Source: Falsiroseomonas sp051859025 (lineage in GTDB: Bacteria; Pseudomonadota; Alphaproteobacteria; Acetobacterales; Acetobacteraceae). Taken from it: a stretch of 64,000 bases of DNA. The number at the start of each line of letters is the position of its first letter. Position 1 is the stretch's first letter. Below, piece after piece: positions 1-7,772 of the stretch. The position numbers and the translations under genes are program-made. The notes beneath the pieces are model-generated. The model did not search any database. It was not told the origin of the DNA and saw nothing but the letters and a program-made list of their open reading frames with translations. Where the stretch lies: contig NZ_JBHYGL010000019.1 in assembly GCF_051859025.1 (NCBI RefSeq), positions 5,064 to 69,063 on the forward strand. The letters run 5' to 3'.

Positions 1-1127
1 GCGGCCACCAGCGCGCCATCGGCGATGCGCACGCCGTGGTGCAGCTCATACTTCTCCTTGATCCCACGCAGGATGGAGATGGTGTCGGCGACGCTGGGTT
101 CGCCCACGAAGACCGGCTGGAAGCGCCGCGCCAGTGCCGCGTCCTTCTCCACATGCTTGCGGTATTCATCGAGCGTGGTGGCACCGACGCAATGCAGCTC
201 ACCGCGCGCCAGCGCCGGCTTGATAAGGTTCGACGCGTCCATGGCGCCGTCCGCCTTGCCCGCGCCGACCAGCGTGTGCATCTCGTCGATGAAGAGGATG
301 ACGTCCCCCGCGGCGTCCTCCACCTCCTTCAGCACGCCCTTGAGGCGTTCCTCGAACTCGCCGCGATACTTCGCACCCGCGACCATGGCGCCGAGGTCGA
401 GCGCCATGACGCGCTTGTTCTTCAGCGCTTCCGGCACGTCGCCGCGGATGATGCGCAGCGCCAGTCCTTCCACGATGGCGGTCTTGCCGACGCCGGGCTC
501 ACCGATCAGCACGGGGTTGTTCTTGGTGCGTCGCGCCAGGACCTGGATGGTACGGCGGATTTCCTCGTCCCGGCCGATCACGGGGTCCAGCTTGCCCTCG
601 CGCGCCAGCGCCGTCAGGTCGCGCGCGTATTTCTTCAGCGCCTCGAACTGCTGTTCGGCGTTCTGGCTGTCCACGGTGCGCCCCTTGCGGAGGTCCGCCA
701 CGGCCTTTTCCAGCCGCTGCGCATCCGCACCGGCGGCGCGCAGCGCGCGGCCGGCCTGCGTCTCGCTGGCGGCAAGCGCCTGCAGCAGCCGGTCCTGGGC
801 CACGAATTCGTCGCCCGCCTTGGTGGCCAGCTGCTGCGCGGAATCCAGCACCCGCACGATGTCCGGCATGAATTGCGGCTGCTGGCCGGCAGCGCCGCCG
901 CCCGTCACCTTGGGCTGCTTCGCCAGCTCGGCCTCCACCGACTGGCGCGCCACCTTGGCATCGCCCCCGGCAGCGGTGATCAGCCCGGCGGCCGCCCCCT
1001 GGTCATCATCCAGCAGCGCCTTCAGCAGGTGCTCCGCCGTGACGCGCTGGTGGTAGTCGCGGATCGCGATGGTCTGCGCGGCCTGCAGGAAACCGCGTGC
1101 GCGGTCGGTGAATTTCTCGATGTCCAT
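1..1127 (-). CDS. clpB: ATP-dependent chaperone ClpB, N-terminal part (cut by window edge)
   Basis: Hexameric AAA+ disaggregase that rescues aggregated proteins with DnaK in the cytoplasm. About 375 N-terminal residues are visible and the rest lies left of the window. The protein begins MDIEKFTDRARGF, followed by the double Clp-N repeat, then the first nucleotide-binding domain with Walker A GEPGVGKT at about residues 209-216 (E. coli ClpB has it near 206) and Walker B ILFIDE, and ends in the region DTISILRGIKEKYELHHGV. Two in-frame ATGs lie 6 bases apart; I chose the inner one because AGAGGGA then sits at a normal ribosome-binding distance. It is divergent from the MOSC gene. Identity is certain; only the exact start is open. 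Confidence 0.95.
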   Translation of the reverse strand, partial: MDIEKFTDRARGFLQAAQTIAIRDYHQRVTAEHLLKALLDDDQGAAAGLITAAGGDAKVARQSVEAELAKQPKVTGGGAAGQQPQFMPDIVRVLDSAQQLATKAGDEFVAQDRLLQALAASETQAGRALRAAGADAQRLEKAVADLRKGRTVDSQNAEQQFEALKKYARDLTALAREGKLDPVIGRDEEIRRTIQVLARRTKNNPVLIGEPGVGKTAIVEGLALRIIRGDVPEALKNKRVMALDLGAMVAGAKYRGEFEERLKGVLKEVEDAAGDVILFIDEMHTLVGAGKADGAMDASNLIKPALARGELHCVGATTLDEYRKHVEKDAALARRFQPVFVGEPSVADTISILRGIKEKYELHHGVRIADGALVA

Positions 1128-1241
1128 CGTCATGTCCCTCTCTGGAGCGGACTGGCATCCCTGGCCCCCGATCGGGCAGCCAGGATTTGCCTCTACCCGG
1201 GATGTGGTATGCGCCGATCCCGGGCTTCAAGGGGATGACCT

Positions 1242-2012
1242 ATGCGTGTCGAACGGATCACCCGCTATCCCGTCAAGGGTCTGACCGGGGAGTTGATGGA
1301 TGTCGTTGACATCGCTGCCGGGGATGGCCTGCCGCATGACCGGCGCTTCGCCTTCGCCCAGGGCGACAACCCCTTCGACCCCGCCGCGCCGGGCTGGATG
1401 CAGAAGCGCCATTTCGCCTGCCTGATGGCGAATGCCGGCATCGCCGCCATCCGATCGGCCTATGACCCCGTCACCGGCATGCTGCTGCTGATGGCCCCCG
1501 GCTTCCCCCATCTGGCCGTGGATCTGGGCCTGGAGGGTGATCGCGCCCGTGCCGCCGCCTGGATCACCGCTCATCTGGGCCCGGAGGCCCGCGGCGCGCT
1601 CCGCCTGGTGGAGGCCCCGGGCCACGCCTTCACCGACATCGCCGCCAAGGCCGTCTCCCTCATCGGCCTGTCCAGCGTGAAGGCGCTGTCGGAGAAGGTG
1701 GGGATGGAGCTCGACCCCGTCCGCTTCCGCGCCAACATCCTGTTTTCAGGCGCCGCCCCCTTCGCGGAGCTGGATTGGGTGGGCCGCGAATTCCTCCTTG
1801 GCGGGACACGCATGAAGATCTTCAAGCGCACCCAGCGCTGCCCGGCGACCGAGGTGAACCCGGAAACGGCGGAACGCGACGCCAAGCCGCAGAAATGGCT
1901 GCGGGACCATTACGGCCACGCGGATATGGGGGTCTATGCGGCGGTGGTGGAAGGCGGGCGGATCGCGGTGGGGGATACGATGGAGCCGGTCCAGGCGGAC
2001 CTGCTCGGGTGA
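1242..2012 (+). CDS. MOSC domain-containing protein
   Basis: A 256-residue soluble protein with an N-terminal MOSC beta-barrel region (starting RVERITRYPVKGL) and a C-terminal MOSC domain. The MOSC hallmark cysteine is present in RCPATEVNPET at about Cys200. MOSC proteins carry sulfur or act with molybdenum cofactor, as in the C-terminus of Moco sulfurase and in YiiM/YcbX-type reductase components. The actual substrate cannot be told from the sequence. AAGGGG lies at ribosome-binding distance before the ATG. The gene stands alone between divergent clpB and convergent ndk. Confidence 0.85.
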   Translation: MRVERITRYPVKGLTGELMDVVDIAAGDGLPHDRRFAFAQGDNPFDPAAPGWMQKRHFACLMANAGIAAIRSAYDPVTGMLLLMAPGFPHLAVDLGLEGDRARAAAWITAHLGPEARGALRLVEAPGHAFTDIAAKAVSLIGLSSVKALSEKVGMELDPVRFRANILFSGAAPFAELDWVGREFLLGGTRMKIFKRTQRCPATEVNPETAERDAKPQKWLRDHYGHADMGVYAAVVEGGRIAVGDTMEPVQADLLG

Positions 2013-2016
2013 TTCC

Positions 2017-2144
2017 GGGGGGAACGCCGTTCCCCCCTACCCCCATGCCAAGGGCCAGCGGGCCCTTGGAACCCAGCAATTGACGATGGTCCAGGGGGGT
2101 CTCCCCCCTGGCGGATGGGGTTTGGGGAAGGCAGCGCCTTCCCC
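2017..2144. repeat. Intergenic GC-hairpin repeat, copy 1
   Basis: Four consecutive hairpins fill the gap between the convergent MOSC and ndk genes. They are GGGGGGAAC/GTTCCCCCC (2017-2037, loop GCC), CCAAGGGCC/GGCCCTTGG (2048-2069, loop AGCG), CCAGGGGGG/CCCCCCTGG (2091-2111, loop TCT) and GGGGAAGGC/GCCTTCCCC (2124-2144, loop AGC). The last two are the reverse complement of the copies at 29440 and 63948. The element could act as a bidirectional terminator or transcript stabiliser, but it lacks a T tract. Confidence 0.85.
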
Positions 2145-2156
2145 AACCTTCTCAGC

Positions 2157-2579
2157 TCAGCCGACGATCTCGGAGCCCGCGAAGAAATAGGCGATCTCGA
2201 TCGCCGCGTTCTCCGCGCTGTCGGACCCGTGCACGGAATTCGCCTCGATGCTCTCCGCGAACAGCTTGCGGATCGTGCCCTCGGCGGCGTTCGCCGGGTT
2301 GGTGGCGCCCATCAGCTCGCGGTTCTTGGCCACGGCGCCCTCGCCTTCCAGCACCTGCACCACGACGGGGCCGGAGATCATGAAGGACACCAGGTCGTTG
2401 AAGAAGCCGCGCTCCTTGTGCACGCCGTAGAAGCTCTCGGCCTGGGCCTTGGTCATCTGGATGCGCTTCTGGGCGACGATGCGCAGGCCGTTCTTCTCGA
2501 ACACCGCATTGATGGCGCCGGTCAGGTTGCGGCGGGTCGCGTCGGGCTTGATGATGCTGAAGGTGTGCTCGATGGCCAT
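2157..2579 (-). CDS. ndk: Nucleoside diphosphate kinase
   Basis: Transfers the terminal phosphate of ATP to nucleoside diphosphates through a phosphohistidine and so balances NTP and dNTP pools in the cytoplasm. The 140-residue product has the family's normal length. It carries the N-terminal ERTFSIIKPD-type motif (EHTFSIIKPDA) and the active-site segment NSVHGSDS with His117. A much longer open frame extends upstream, but the ATG at 2579 gives the canonical N-terminus. The stop lies 13 bases from the hairpin repeat shared with the convergent MOSC gene. Confidence 0.97.
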   Translation of the reverse strand: MAIEHTFSIIKPDATRRNLTGAINAVFEKNGLRIVAQKRIQMTKAQAESFYGVHKERGFFNDLVSFMISGPVVVQVLEGEGAVAKNRELMGATNPANAAEGTIRKLFAESIEANSVHGSDSAENAAIEIAYFFAGSEIVG

Positions 2580-2703
2580 GGGGCGGGTTCCTGTTGCGTG
2601 TGCGAAAGCTGGCGGGCGGATAAGGGGGTAAACCCGCCAAGGCAAGCCCCACGCCCTCCACCCGGCCTTACGCCCGGGGCCTCCCAGGCTGTAGAAGCCC
2701 CCC

Positions 2704-4569
2704 ATGACCGTCATCGCCATCCGCAGCCTCACCATCCGCTTCGGCGGCCGCACCCTGCTCGACAATGCCGATCTGATGCTGGATGCCGGCCGCAAGATCG
2801 GCCTGGTCGGCCGCAACGGCGCCGGCAAATCCACCATGCTCAAGGCCATCACCGGCGAATTGCAGCCGGATGGCGGGGAAATCCGCCTCGCCCAGCGCGC
2901 CAAGCTCGGCGTCGTCGCCCAGGAAGCACCGGGGGGGGAGACCTCCCTGCTGGACAGCGTGCTGGAAGCGGATACCGAGCGCCACAGCCTGCTCCAGGCG
3001 CTGGAGGACCCGTCCCAGGCCCACCGGGTCGCGGAAATTCACGAAAGACTCATCGATATCCGCGCGGACAGCGCCCCGGCGCGGGCCGCCATCATCCTCT
3101 CGGGCCTCGGTTTCGATGCCGCCGCCCAGGCCCGCGGCCTCAACTCCTTCTCCGGCGGCTGGCGGATGCGCGTGGCCCTCGCCCGCGCCCTGTTCCCGGA
3201 ACCCGACCTGCTGCTGCTGGACGAACCCACCAACCACCTCGACCTCGAAGCCACCATGTGGCTGGAAGGGTGGCTGGCGAAGTTCCCGGGTGCGGCCATC
3301 GTCGTCAGCCATGACCGCGGGCTGCTGGACCGGTCGGTGGACGGCATCGCCCATCTCGACCAGCAGAAGGTCACCTTCTACCCCGGCAATTACGAGAATT
3401 TCGTCCGCGTCCGCACCGAACGCGCCGCGCAGCAGGAAAGCCAGCGCACCAAGATCGCGGCCCAGCGCGCCCATATGCAGGCCTTCGTGGACCGTTTCCG
3501 CGCCAAGGCCACCAAGGCCCGCCAGGCGCAGTCCCGCCTCAAGGCCCTGGCCAAGCTCCCCGTCATCGATGCGGTGGTGGAGGATGCCGCGAGCAGCTTC
3601 GCCTTCCCGGAGCCCGAGGAACTCGCCCCCCCCATCCTCTCGATCGAGCAGGCCGATGCCGGCTATGGCGGCACCCCCATCCTGAAGGGCATCGACCTCC
3701 GGCTGGACCAGGAGGACCGCATCGCATTGCTGGGGGCGAACGGCAACGGCAAGTCCACACTCGCAAAACTGATCGCCGGCCGCCTCGCCCCCATGCGCGG
3801 CACCGTCAAGCGATCATCCAAGCTCCGGGTCGGCTTCTTCGCCCAGCACCAGTCGGAAGACCTGGACCATTCCGGCACGCCGCTGTCCCACATGCAGGCG
3901 GCGCTGCCGATGGCCACCATCCAGCAATGCCGCGCCCAGCTCGCCCGCTTCGGCCTGAATGTCGAGCGCGCCGAAACCCGGATCGAGCGCTGCTCGGGCG
4001 GAGAGAAGGCGCGCCTGCTGCTGGCACTCTGCACGCGGGACGCGCCCCAGCTGCTGATCCTCGACGAGCCGACCAACCACCTCGACATCGACGCCCGCGA
4101 AGCCCTCGTCCGCGCGCTGGCGGAGTACAAGGGCGCCGTCCTCCTCATCAGCCACGACCCGCATCTGGTGGAGCTGGTGGCCGACCGCCTCTGGCTCGTC
4201 GCCGATGGCAAGGTGACGAGCTACGAGGGCGACATGGACGAATACCGCGCCCTGCTGGCCGACCGCGCCCGCGGCGGTGGCGGCGGCGGCGGTGCCGAAC
4301 GGACGCCGTCCGACCGCGCCGCGCGCGCCCAGACCCGCGCCCAGCTCGCGCCCCTCCGCGCCCGGCTGAAGGAGGTGGAGAAGCTGATCGAGCGGCACAC
4401 GCTGGAAGGCAAGCTGATCGAGAAGAAGCTCTCCGACCCCGCCACCTACGCCGCCCGCAAGGCGCAGGACATCGCCTGGGCCACCACGCGCCAGGCCTTC
4501 CTCGCGCGCCAGATCGCGGCGCTGGAACAGGAATGGCTGGAAATCTCCGAACAGCTGGAGACCGCCTGA
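2704..4569 (+). CDS. ABC-F family ATPase, YheS-like
   Basis: A 621-residue soluble tandem ABC ATPase of the ABC-F group, which acts on ribosomes rather than in membranes. The first cassette has GRNGAGKST (residues 36-44), signature FSGGWRMRVALARAL and Walker B LLLLDEPTNHLD. An interdomain linker (about 235-300) includes the RFRAKATKARQAQSR motif typical of YheS. The second cassette has GANGNGKST (344-352), signature CSGGEKARLLLAL and LLILDEPTNHLD. A Gly run separates the second cassette from a charged C-terminal coiled coil. YheS (637 residues in E. coli) is the closest relative I recognise. No ribosome-binding site is obvious. It is divergent from ndk. Confidence 0.9.
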   Translation: MTVIAIRSLTIRFGGRTLLDNADLMLDAGRKIGLVGRNGAGKSTMLKAITGELQPDGGEIRLAQRAKLGVVAQEAPGGETSLLDSVLEADTERHSLLQALEDPSQAHRVAEIHERLIDIRADSAPARAAIILSGLGFDAAAQARGLNSFSGGWRMRVALARALFPEPDLLLLDEPTNHLDLEATMWLEGWLAKFPGAAIVVSHDRGLLDRSVDGIAHLDQQKVTFYPGNYENFVRVRTERAAQQESQRTKIAAQRAHMQAFVDRFRAKATKARQAQSRLKALAKLPVIDAVVEDAASSFAFPEPEELAPPILSIEQADAGYGGTPILKGIDLRLDQEDRIALLGANGNGKSTLAKLIAGRLAPMRGTVKRSSKLRVGFFAQHQSEDLDHSGTPLSHMQAALPMATIQQCRAQLARFGLNVERAETRIERCSGGEKARLLLALCTRDAPQLLILDEPTNHLDIDAREALVRALAEYKGAVLLISHDPHLVELVADRLWLVADGKVTSYEGDMDEYRALLADRARGGGGGGGAERTPSDRAARAQTRAQLAPLRARLKEVEKLIERHTLEGKLIEKKLSDPATYAARKAQDIAWATTRQAFLARQIAALEQEWLEISEQLETA

Positions 4570-4660
4570 CCTTCACGATCCCGTAAAGCCGCGGGCGCGA
4601 CCCTTCCCGCCCCGCGGTCCCATCGCGGACCCTGCATCAACGAGAATCCGGGAAACGCCC

Positions 4661-7204
4661 TTGTCCTTCCGCCGCGTCAGCGTCGCGATCCTGGCCATTG
4701 CCGGCATCTTCCTGCTGTCGCTGTTCGGCGTGCGCATGGCCTTCCTGGAACAGGAACGCGTCGCCGCGCTGGAACGGGCGGAAATCGGCACGCGCGAACT
4801 GGCCAGGCTGCTGGAGCAATATGCCCGCCGGACCTTCGAGACGGCGGACCTCGTCTCGACCCGCGTGGCGGACCGCATAGCCACCCTCGGTGGCCCCGCG
4901 GCGGTGGCCGGGGACGAAGCCTTCCATGACTGGCTGCGCGACCTCTCCGCCCGGACCACCGGCGACTACATCATGGTGGTGGATGAAGGCGCGCGCCCCG
5001 TCGCGCTGAACAACCTCTTCCCCGCCCCCGACCTCGATTTCCGCGATCGCCGCTGGTTCCAGGCGCATCTGGCCGGCATCGACCGCCATGTGGGGGAGGC
5101 GATCTACAGCCGCGTGACGCGGGAGGTCCTGTTCACCTACTCCATCGCGCTGCGCGACGGCGATGGCAGGCTGGCCGGCGCCGTGCAGATCGCCCAGCGC
5201 CTCGGCTTCTTCCAGCAGCAGGCGGAAGCCAGCGAGATCGGCCGCGGCACCGTGCTGGCCATGTTCGATGCGGAGGGCCGGCTCCTCGCCCGCACCGGCA
5301 TGACGCCCGCCATGGTCGGCCGCAGCATCGCCGGCACGGACCTGGCGCGCCGTAACATGAACAGCGCCGCCGGCACCCTGCGCGCCGTCACCGTCTTCCA
5401 GGACGATGAGCGCATCATCTCCTTCCGCCGCCTGCTGGACTGGCCCGTGATCGTCGCCGCCAGCGTCCCGGTCGAAAGCGCCCTGGCGCCCTTCCGCGCG
5501 GCACTCATCTGGTCCGGCAGCATCGTCGGCGCCGTCGCCGTCGCGCTCATCTTCCTCACCGCCCTGGCGCTTCGCCTGGCGCGGCGGGAGGAACGGGCGC
5601 GGGAGGAACTGGCCCGCGCCAATGCCGCGCTGCGCGATGCTGCGACGGAGCTGGAGCAGCGCGTGGCGGAGCGCACCCGCGCTTTGGCCGCGGCGCGCGA
5701 CCAGCTGGCGGAAAGCGAGGACCGCTTCCGCGCCATCTTCAACAGCACCTTCCAGTTCATCGGCCTGCTATCCCCGGACGGCACGCTGCTGGAGGCGAAT
5801 GACACAGCCCTCGCCTTCGGCGGCGTGACGCGCGCCGAGGTCGTCGGCCGCAAGGTGTGGGAGACGCGGTGGTTCGAGATGGGGGAGGCCGCGCAGGCCC
5901 GCGCCCGCGCCGCCGTCGCCGCCGCCGCCGCCGGCATCCCCCAGCGCTATGAGGAGGTGGTCCGCGGCGGGGACCGGCTGGCCGCCATCGACTTCTCCAT
6001 CCGCCCGCTCCGGGACAAGGACGGCCGCATCACCCTGCTGGTGCCCGAAGGCCATGACCTGACGGAGCTGAAGGCCGCCGAGGCCAGGCTGCGGGAGGCA
6101 CAGAAGATGGAGACGCTCGGCCAGCTCACCGGCGGCGTCGCGCATGACTTCAACAACCTGCTGATGGCGGTACTCGGCAATCTGGCGCTGCTGCGGAAGC
6201 GGCTGCCGGAGGATCCGCGCATCCTCCGCCTGCTGGATGGCGCGCTGCAGGGGGCGGAACGCGGCGCGGCGCTGACCCAGCGGCTGCTGGCCTTCGCCCG
6301 CCGCCAGGAACTGCGCCCCGCCCCGGTGGACCTCGCAGCGCTGGTGCGTGGCATGACCGGCCTGCTGGAACGCTCCATCGGCCCCGGCGTGCGGATGGAG
6401 GCCGAATTGCCGCCCGCCCTGCCGGCCGCGATGGTGGATGCCAACCAGCTTGAGCTCGCCCTGCTCAATCTCGCGGTCAATGCGCGGGACGCCATGCCGG
6501 GCGGCGGCGCCCTGGCCGTGACGCTGGACGAAGCCCAGGCCCCCTGCCCTGGCGCGCCACCGGGCCTCGCACCGGGCGCCTATCTCCGGCTCGGCGTGCG
6601 GGATACCGGCGCGGGGATGGATGCGGCGACGCTGGCCCGCGCGGTGGAGCCCTTCTTCACCACCAAGGGCGCCGGCCGCGGCTCCGGCCTCGGCCTGTCC
6701 ATGGTGCAGGGCCTGGCGCAGCAATCCGGCGGCGGCCTGGCGCTGACCAGCAGCCCCGGCGCCGGCACGCTGGCGGAAATCTGGCTGCCCCGCGCGAACC
6801 AGGCCGCCGCGCCCCCACGCCCGCCGACGGCGGATGCCCTGCCCCGGATCGATCCGCGCCGCGTGCTGGTGGTGGATGACGACCCGCTGGTGGCCGCCGG
6901 CACCGCGCTGATGCTGGAGGATCTGGGCCATGCGGCGCTGGTCGCGGGATCGGCGCAGGAGGCGATCGACCTCCTCGGCCGCGACGACGCCATCGACCTG
7001 GTGCTGACGGACTACGCCATGCCGGACATGAACGGGCTCGACCTCGCGGCGCAGCTGCGCCGGGACCGCCCCGCGCTGAAGGTGGCGCTGGCGACCGGCC
7101 ATGCGGAATTGCCGGCGACGGAGACGGCGTGGCTGCCGCGCATCAACAAGCCCTATGGGCAGCAGGACCTGGCCCGGCTGGTGGCGCGCCTGACCTCAGC
7201 CTGA
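4661..7204 (+). CDS. Membrane-bound hybrid sensor histidine kinase with receiver domain
   Basis: An 847-residue inner-membrane kinase that senses a periplasmic signal and has its own receiver. Order: TM1 (about 8-28), periplasmic double-Cache-like sensor (30-275, with RDRRWFQAHL), TM2 (about 282-305), a short coiled coil ending in EQRVAERTRALAAARD, PAS (350-460), HisKA with phosphoacceptor His495 in GGVAHDFNNLLM, HATPase_c (GSGLGLSMVQG), and a C-terminal REC with acidic DDD and phosphoacceptor Asp784 in LTDYAMPDMNG. The only start that keeps TM1 is a TTG at 4661. No partner response regulator is adjacent. The ligand is unknown, although Cache domains usually bind small metabolites. Confidence 0.9.
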   Translation: MSFRRVSVAILAIAGIFLLSLFGVRMAFLEQERVAALERAEIGTRELARLLEQYARRTFETADLVSTRVADRIATLGGPAAVAGDEAFHDWLRDLSARTTGDYIMVVDEGARPVALNNLFPAPDLDFRDRRWFQAHLAGIDRHVGEAIYSRVTREVLFTYSIALRDGDGRLAGAVQIAQRLGFFQQQAEASEIGRGTVLAMFDAEGRLLARTGMTPAMVGRSIAGTDLARRNMNSAAGTLRAVTVFQDDERIISFRRLLDWPVIVAASVPVESALAPFRAALIWSGSIVGAVAVALIFLTALALRLARREERAREELARANAALRDAATELEQRVAERTRALAAARDQLAESEDRFRAIFNSTFQFIGLLSPDGTLLEANDTALAFGGVTRAEVVGRKVWETRWFEMGEAAQARARAAVAAAAAGIPQRYEEVVRGGDRLAAIDFSIRPLRDKDGRITLLVPEGHDLTELKAAEARLREAQKMETLGQLTGGVAHDFNNLLMAVLGNLALLRKRLPEDPRILRLLDGALQGAERGAALTQRLLAFARRQELRPAPVDLAALVRGMTGLLERSIGPGVRMEAELPPALPAAMVDANQLELALLNLAVNARDAMPGGGALAVTLDEAQAPCPGAPPGLAPGAYLRLGVRDTGAGMDAATLARAVEPFFTTKGAGRGSGLGLSMVQGLAQQSGGGLALTSSPGAGTLAEIWLPRANQAAAPPRPPTADALPRIDPRRVLVVDDDPLVAAGTALMLEDLGHAALVAGSAQEAIDLLGRDDAIDLVLTDYAMPDMNGLDLAAQLRRDRPALKVALATGHAELPATETAWLPRINKPYGQQDLARLVARLTSA

Positions 7205-7221
7205 CCGAGGGCCTGAACAGC

Positions 7222-7443
7222 CTATCCGGCCCGCTCCGGCACGCGGTGCCGGGGCAGCACCTCCTCCTCCGCCAGCGTGCGGCGCATGAAGGTGGGCCAC
7301 AGCGCCCAGGCGGTGCCTGGTTCCGGGGTTACCCCCGGGGCGGCGCGTGAAGGCGCCGCCGCGCCTTTATCATCCCGCGCCGGGGCCGCCCTTGGGACGG
7401 CCCCCGGCGTCGGCACCCTGCCCGTCTCCGCCCTTCTTGCCAT
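7222..7443 (-). CDS. Possible small hypothetical protein or gene remnant
   Basis: A 73-codon frame starting at an ATG at 7443. Its last 30 codons (from GTAWALWPTFMRRTLAEEE) show the strong G/C third-position bias of genes in this window. The first half is low-complexity Ala/Pro/Arg and overlaps GC-rich inverted repeats. I recognise no family. It may be a real small gene, or the surviving 3' end of a decayed one, between two sensor kinases. No convincing ribosome-binding site is visible. Confidence 0.25.
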   Translation of the reverse strand: MARRAETGRVPTPGAVPRAAPARDDKGAAAPSRAAPGVTPEPGTAWALWPTFMRRTLAEEEVLPRHRVPERAG

Positions 7444-7772
7444 GGCGTTGTCCCCGCGGATGGTCCGCAACCCATCCTGGCGAAGACAACCCGACCCGAG
7501 CAATCCAGAGATGCAGCGACTGCCGCAGGCGTGATCCCGCGTTGCATTCGCGCCACAGCCGGCCGAGGCCGCGAAACTTGATGAAATAGGGCGCCATGCC
7601 TGCCACGAAGATTGGCGCCAGGATGGAACCGCCCCGGTCCGTCGCGATTGTTTGCGGGGTGAGGTGCGGAAGAGGACAGGAACCGTTTCGGCAAGATGCC
7701 AGGTTTCGCCACGGGACCGGCATCGGGCCCCACGACAACCGGTGCGGCAGGGGGTGGGGTCATGCAGGTTCG
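7444..7772. other. Non-coding gap upstream of the second sensor kinase
   Basis: No convincing gene is seen here. Short minus-strand frames exist (one around 7370-7600 begins MAPYFIKFRG) but lack clear codon bias or family identity. The segment is somewhat less GC-rich than its surroundings and contains two GGAAC pentamers (from about 7624 and 7679), neither followed at 16-17 bases by the CGTT expected of an EcfG-type promoter. It presumably carries the promoter of the kinase at 7773. Confidence 0.4.

Noticed and set aside
25..1238. Plus-strand frames at the left edge
   Set aside because: They lie opposite ClpB, whose Walker motifs and Clp-N repeats are clear on the minus strand.
7370..7603. 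Small minus-strand frame starting MAPYFIKFRGLGRL
   Set aside because: Mixed codon use, no ribosome-binding site I trust and no family. It is mentioned only in the gap description.
7620..7710. EcfG-type promoter before the second sensor kinase
   Set aside because: Both GGAAC pentamers are followed by GTT-like bases only at 18-19, outside the accepted spacing.
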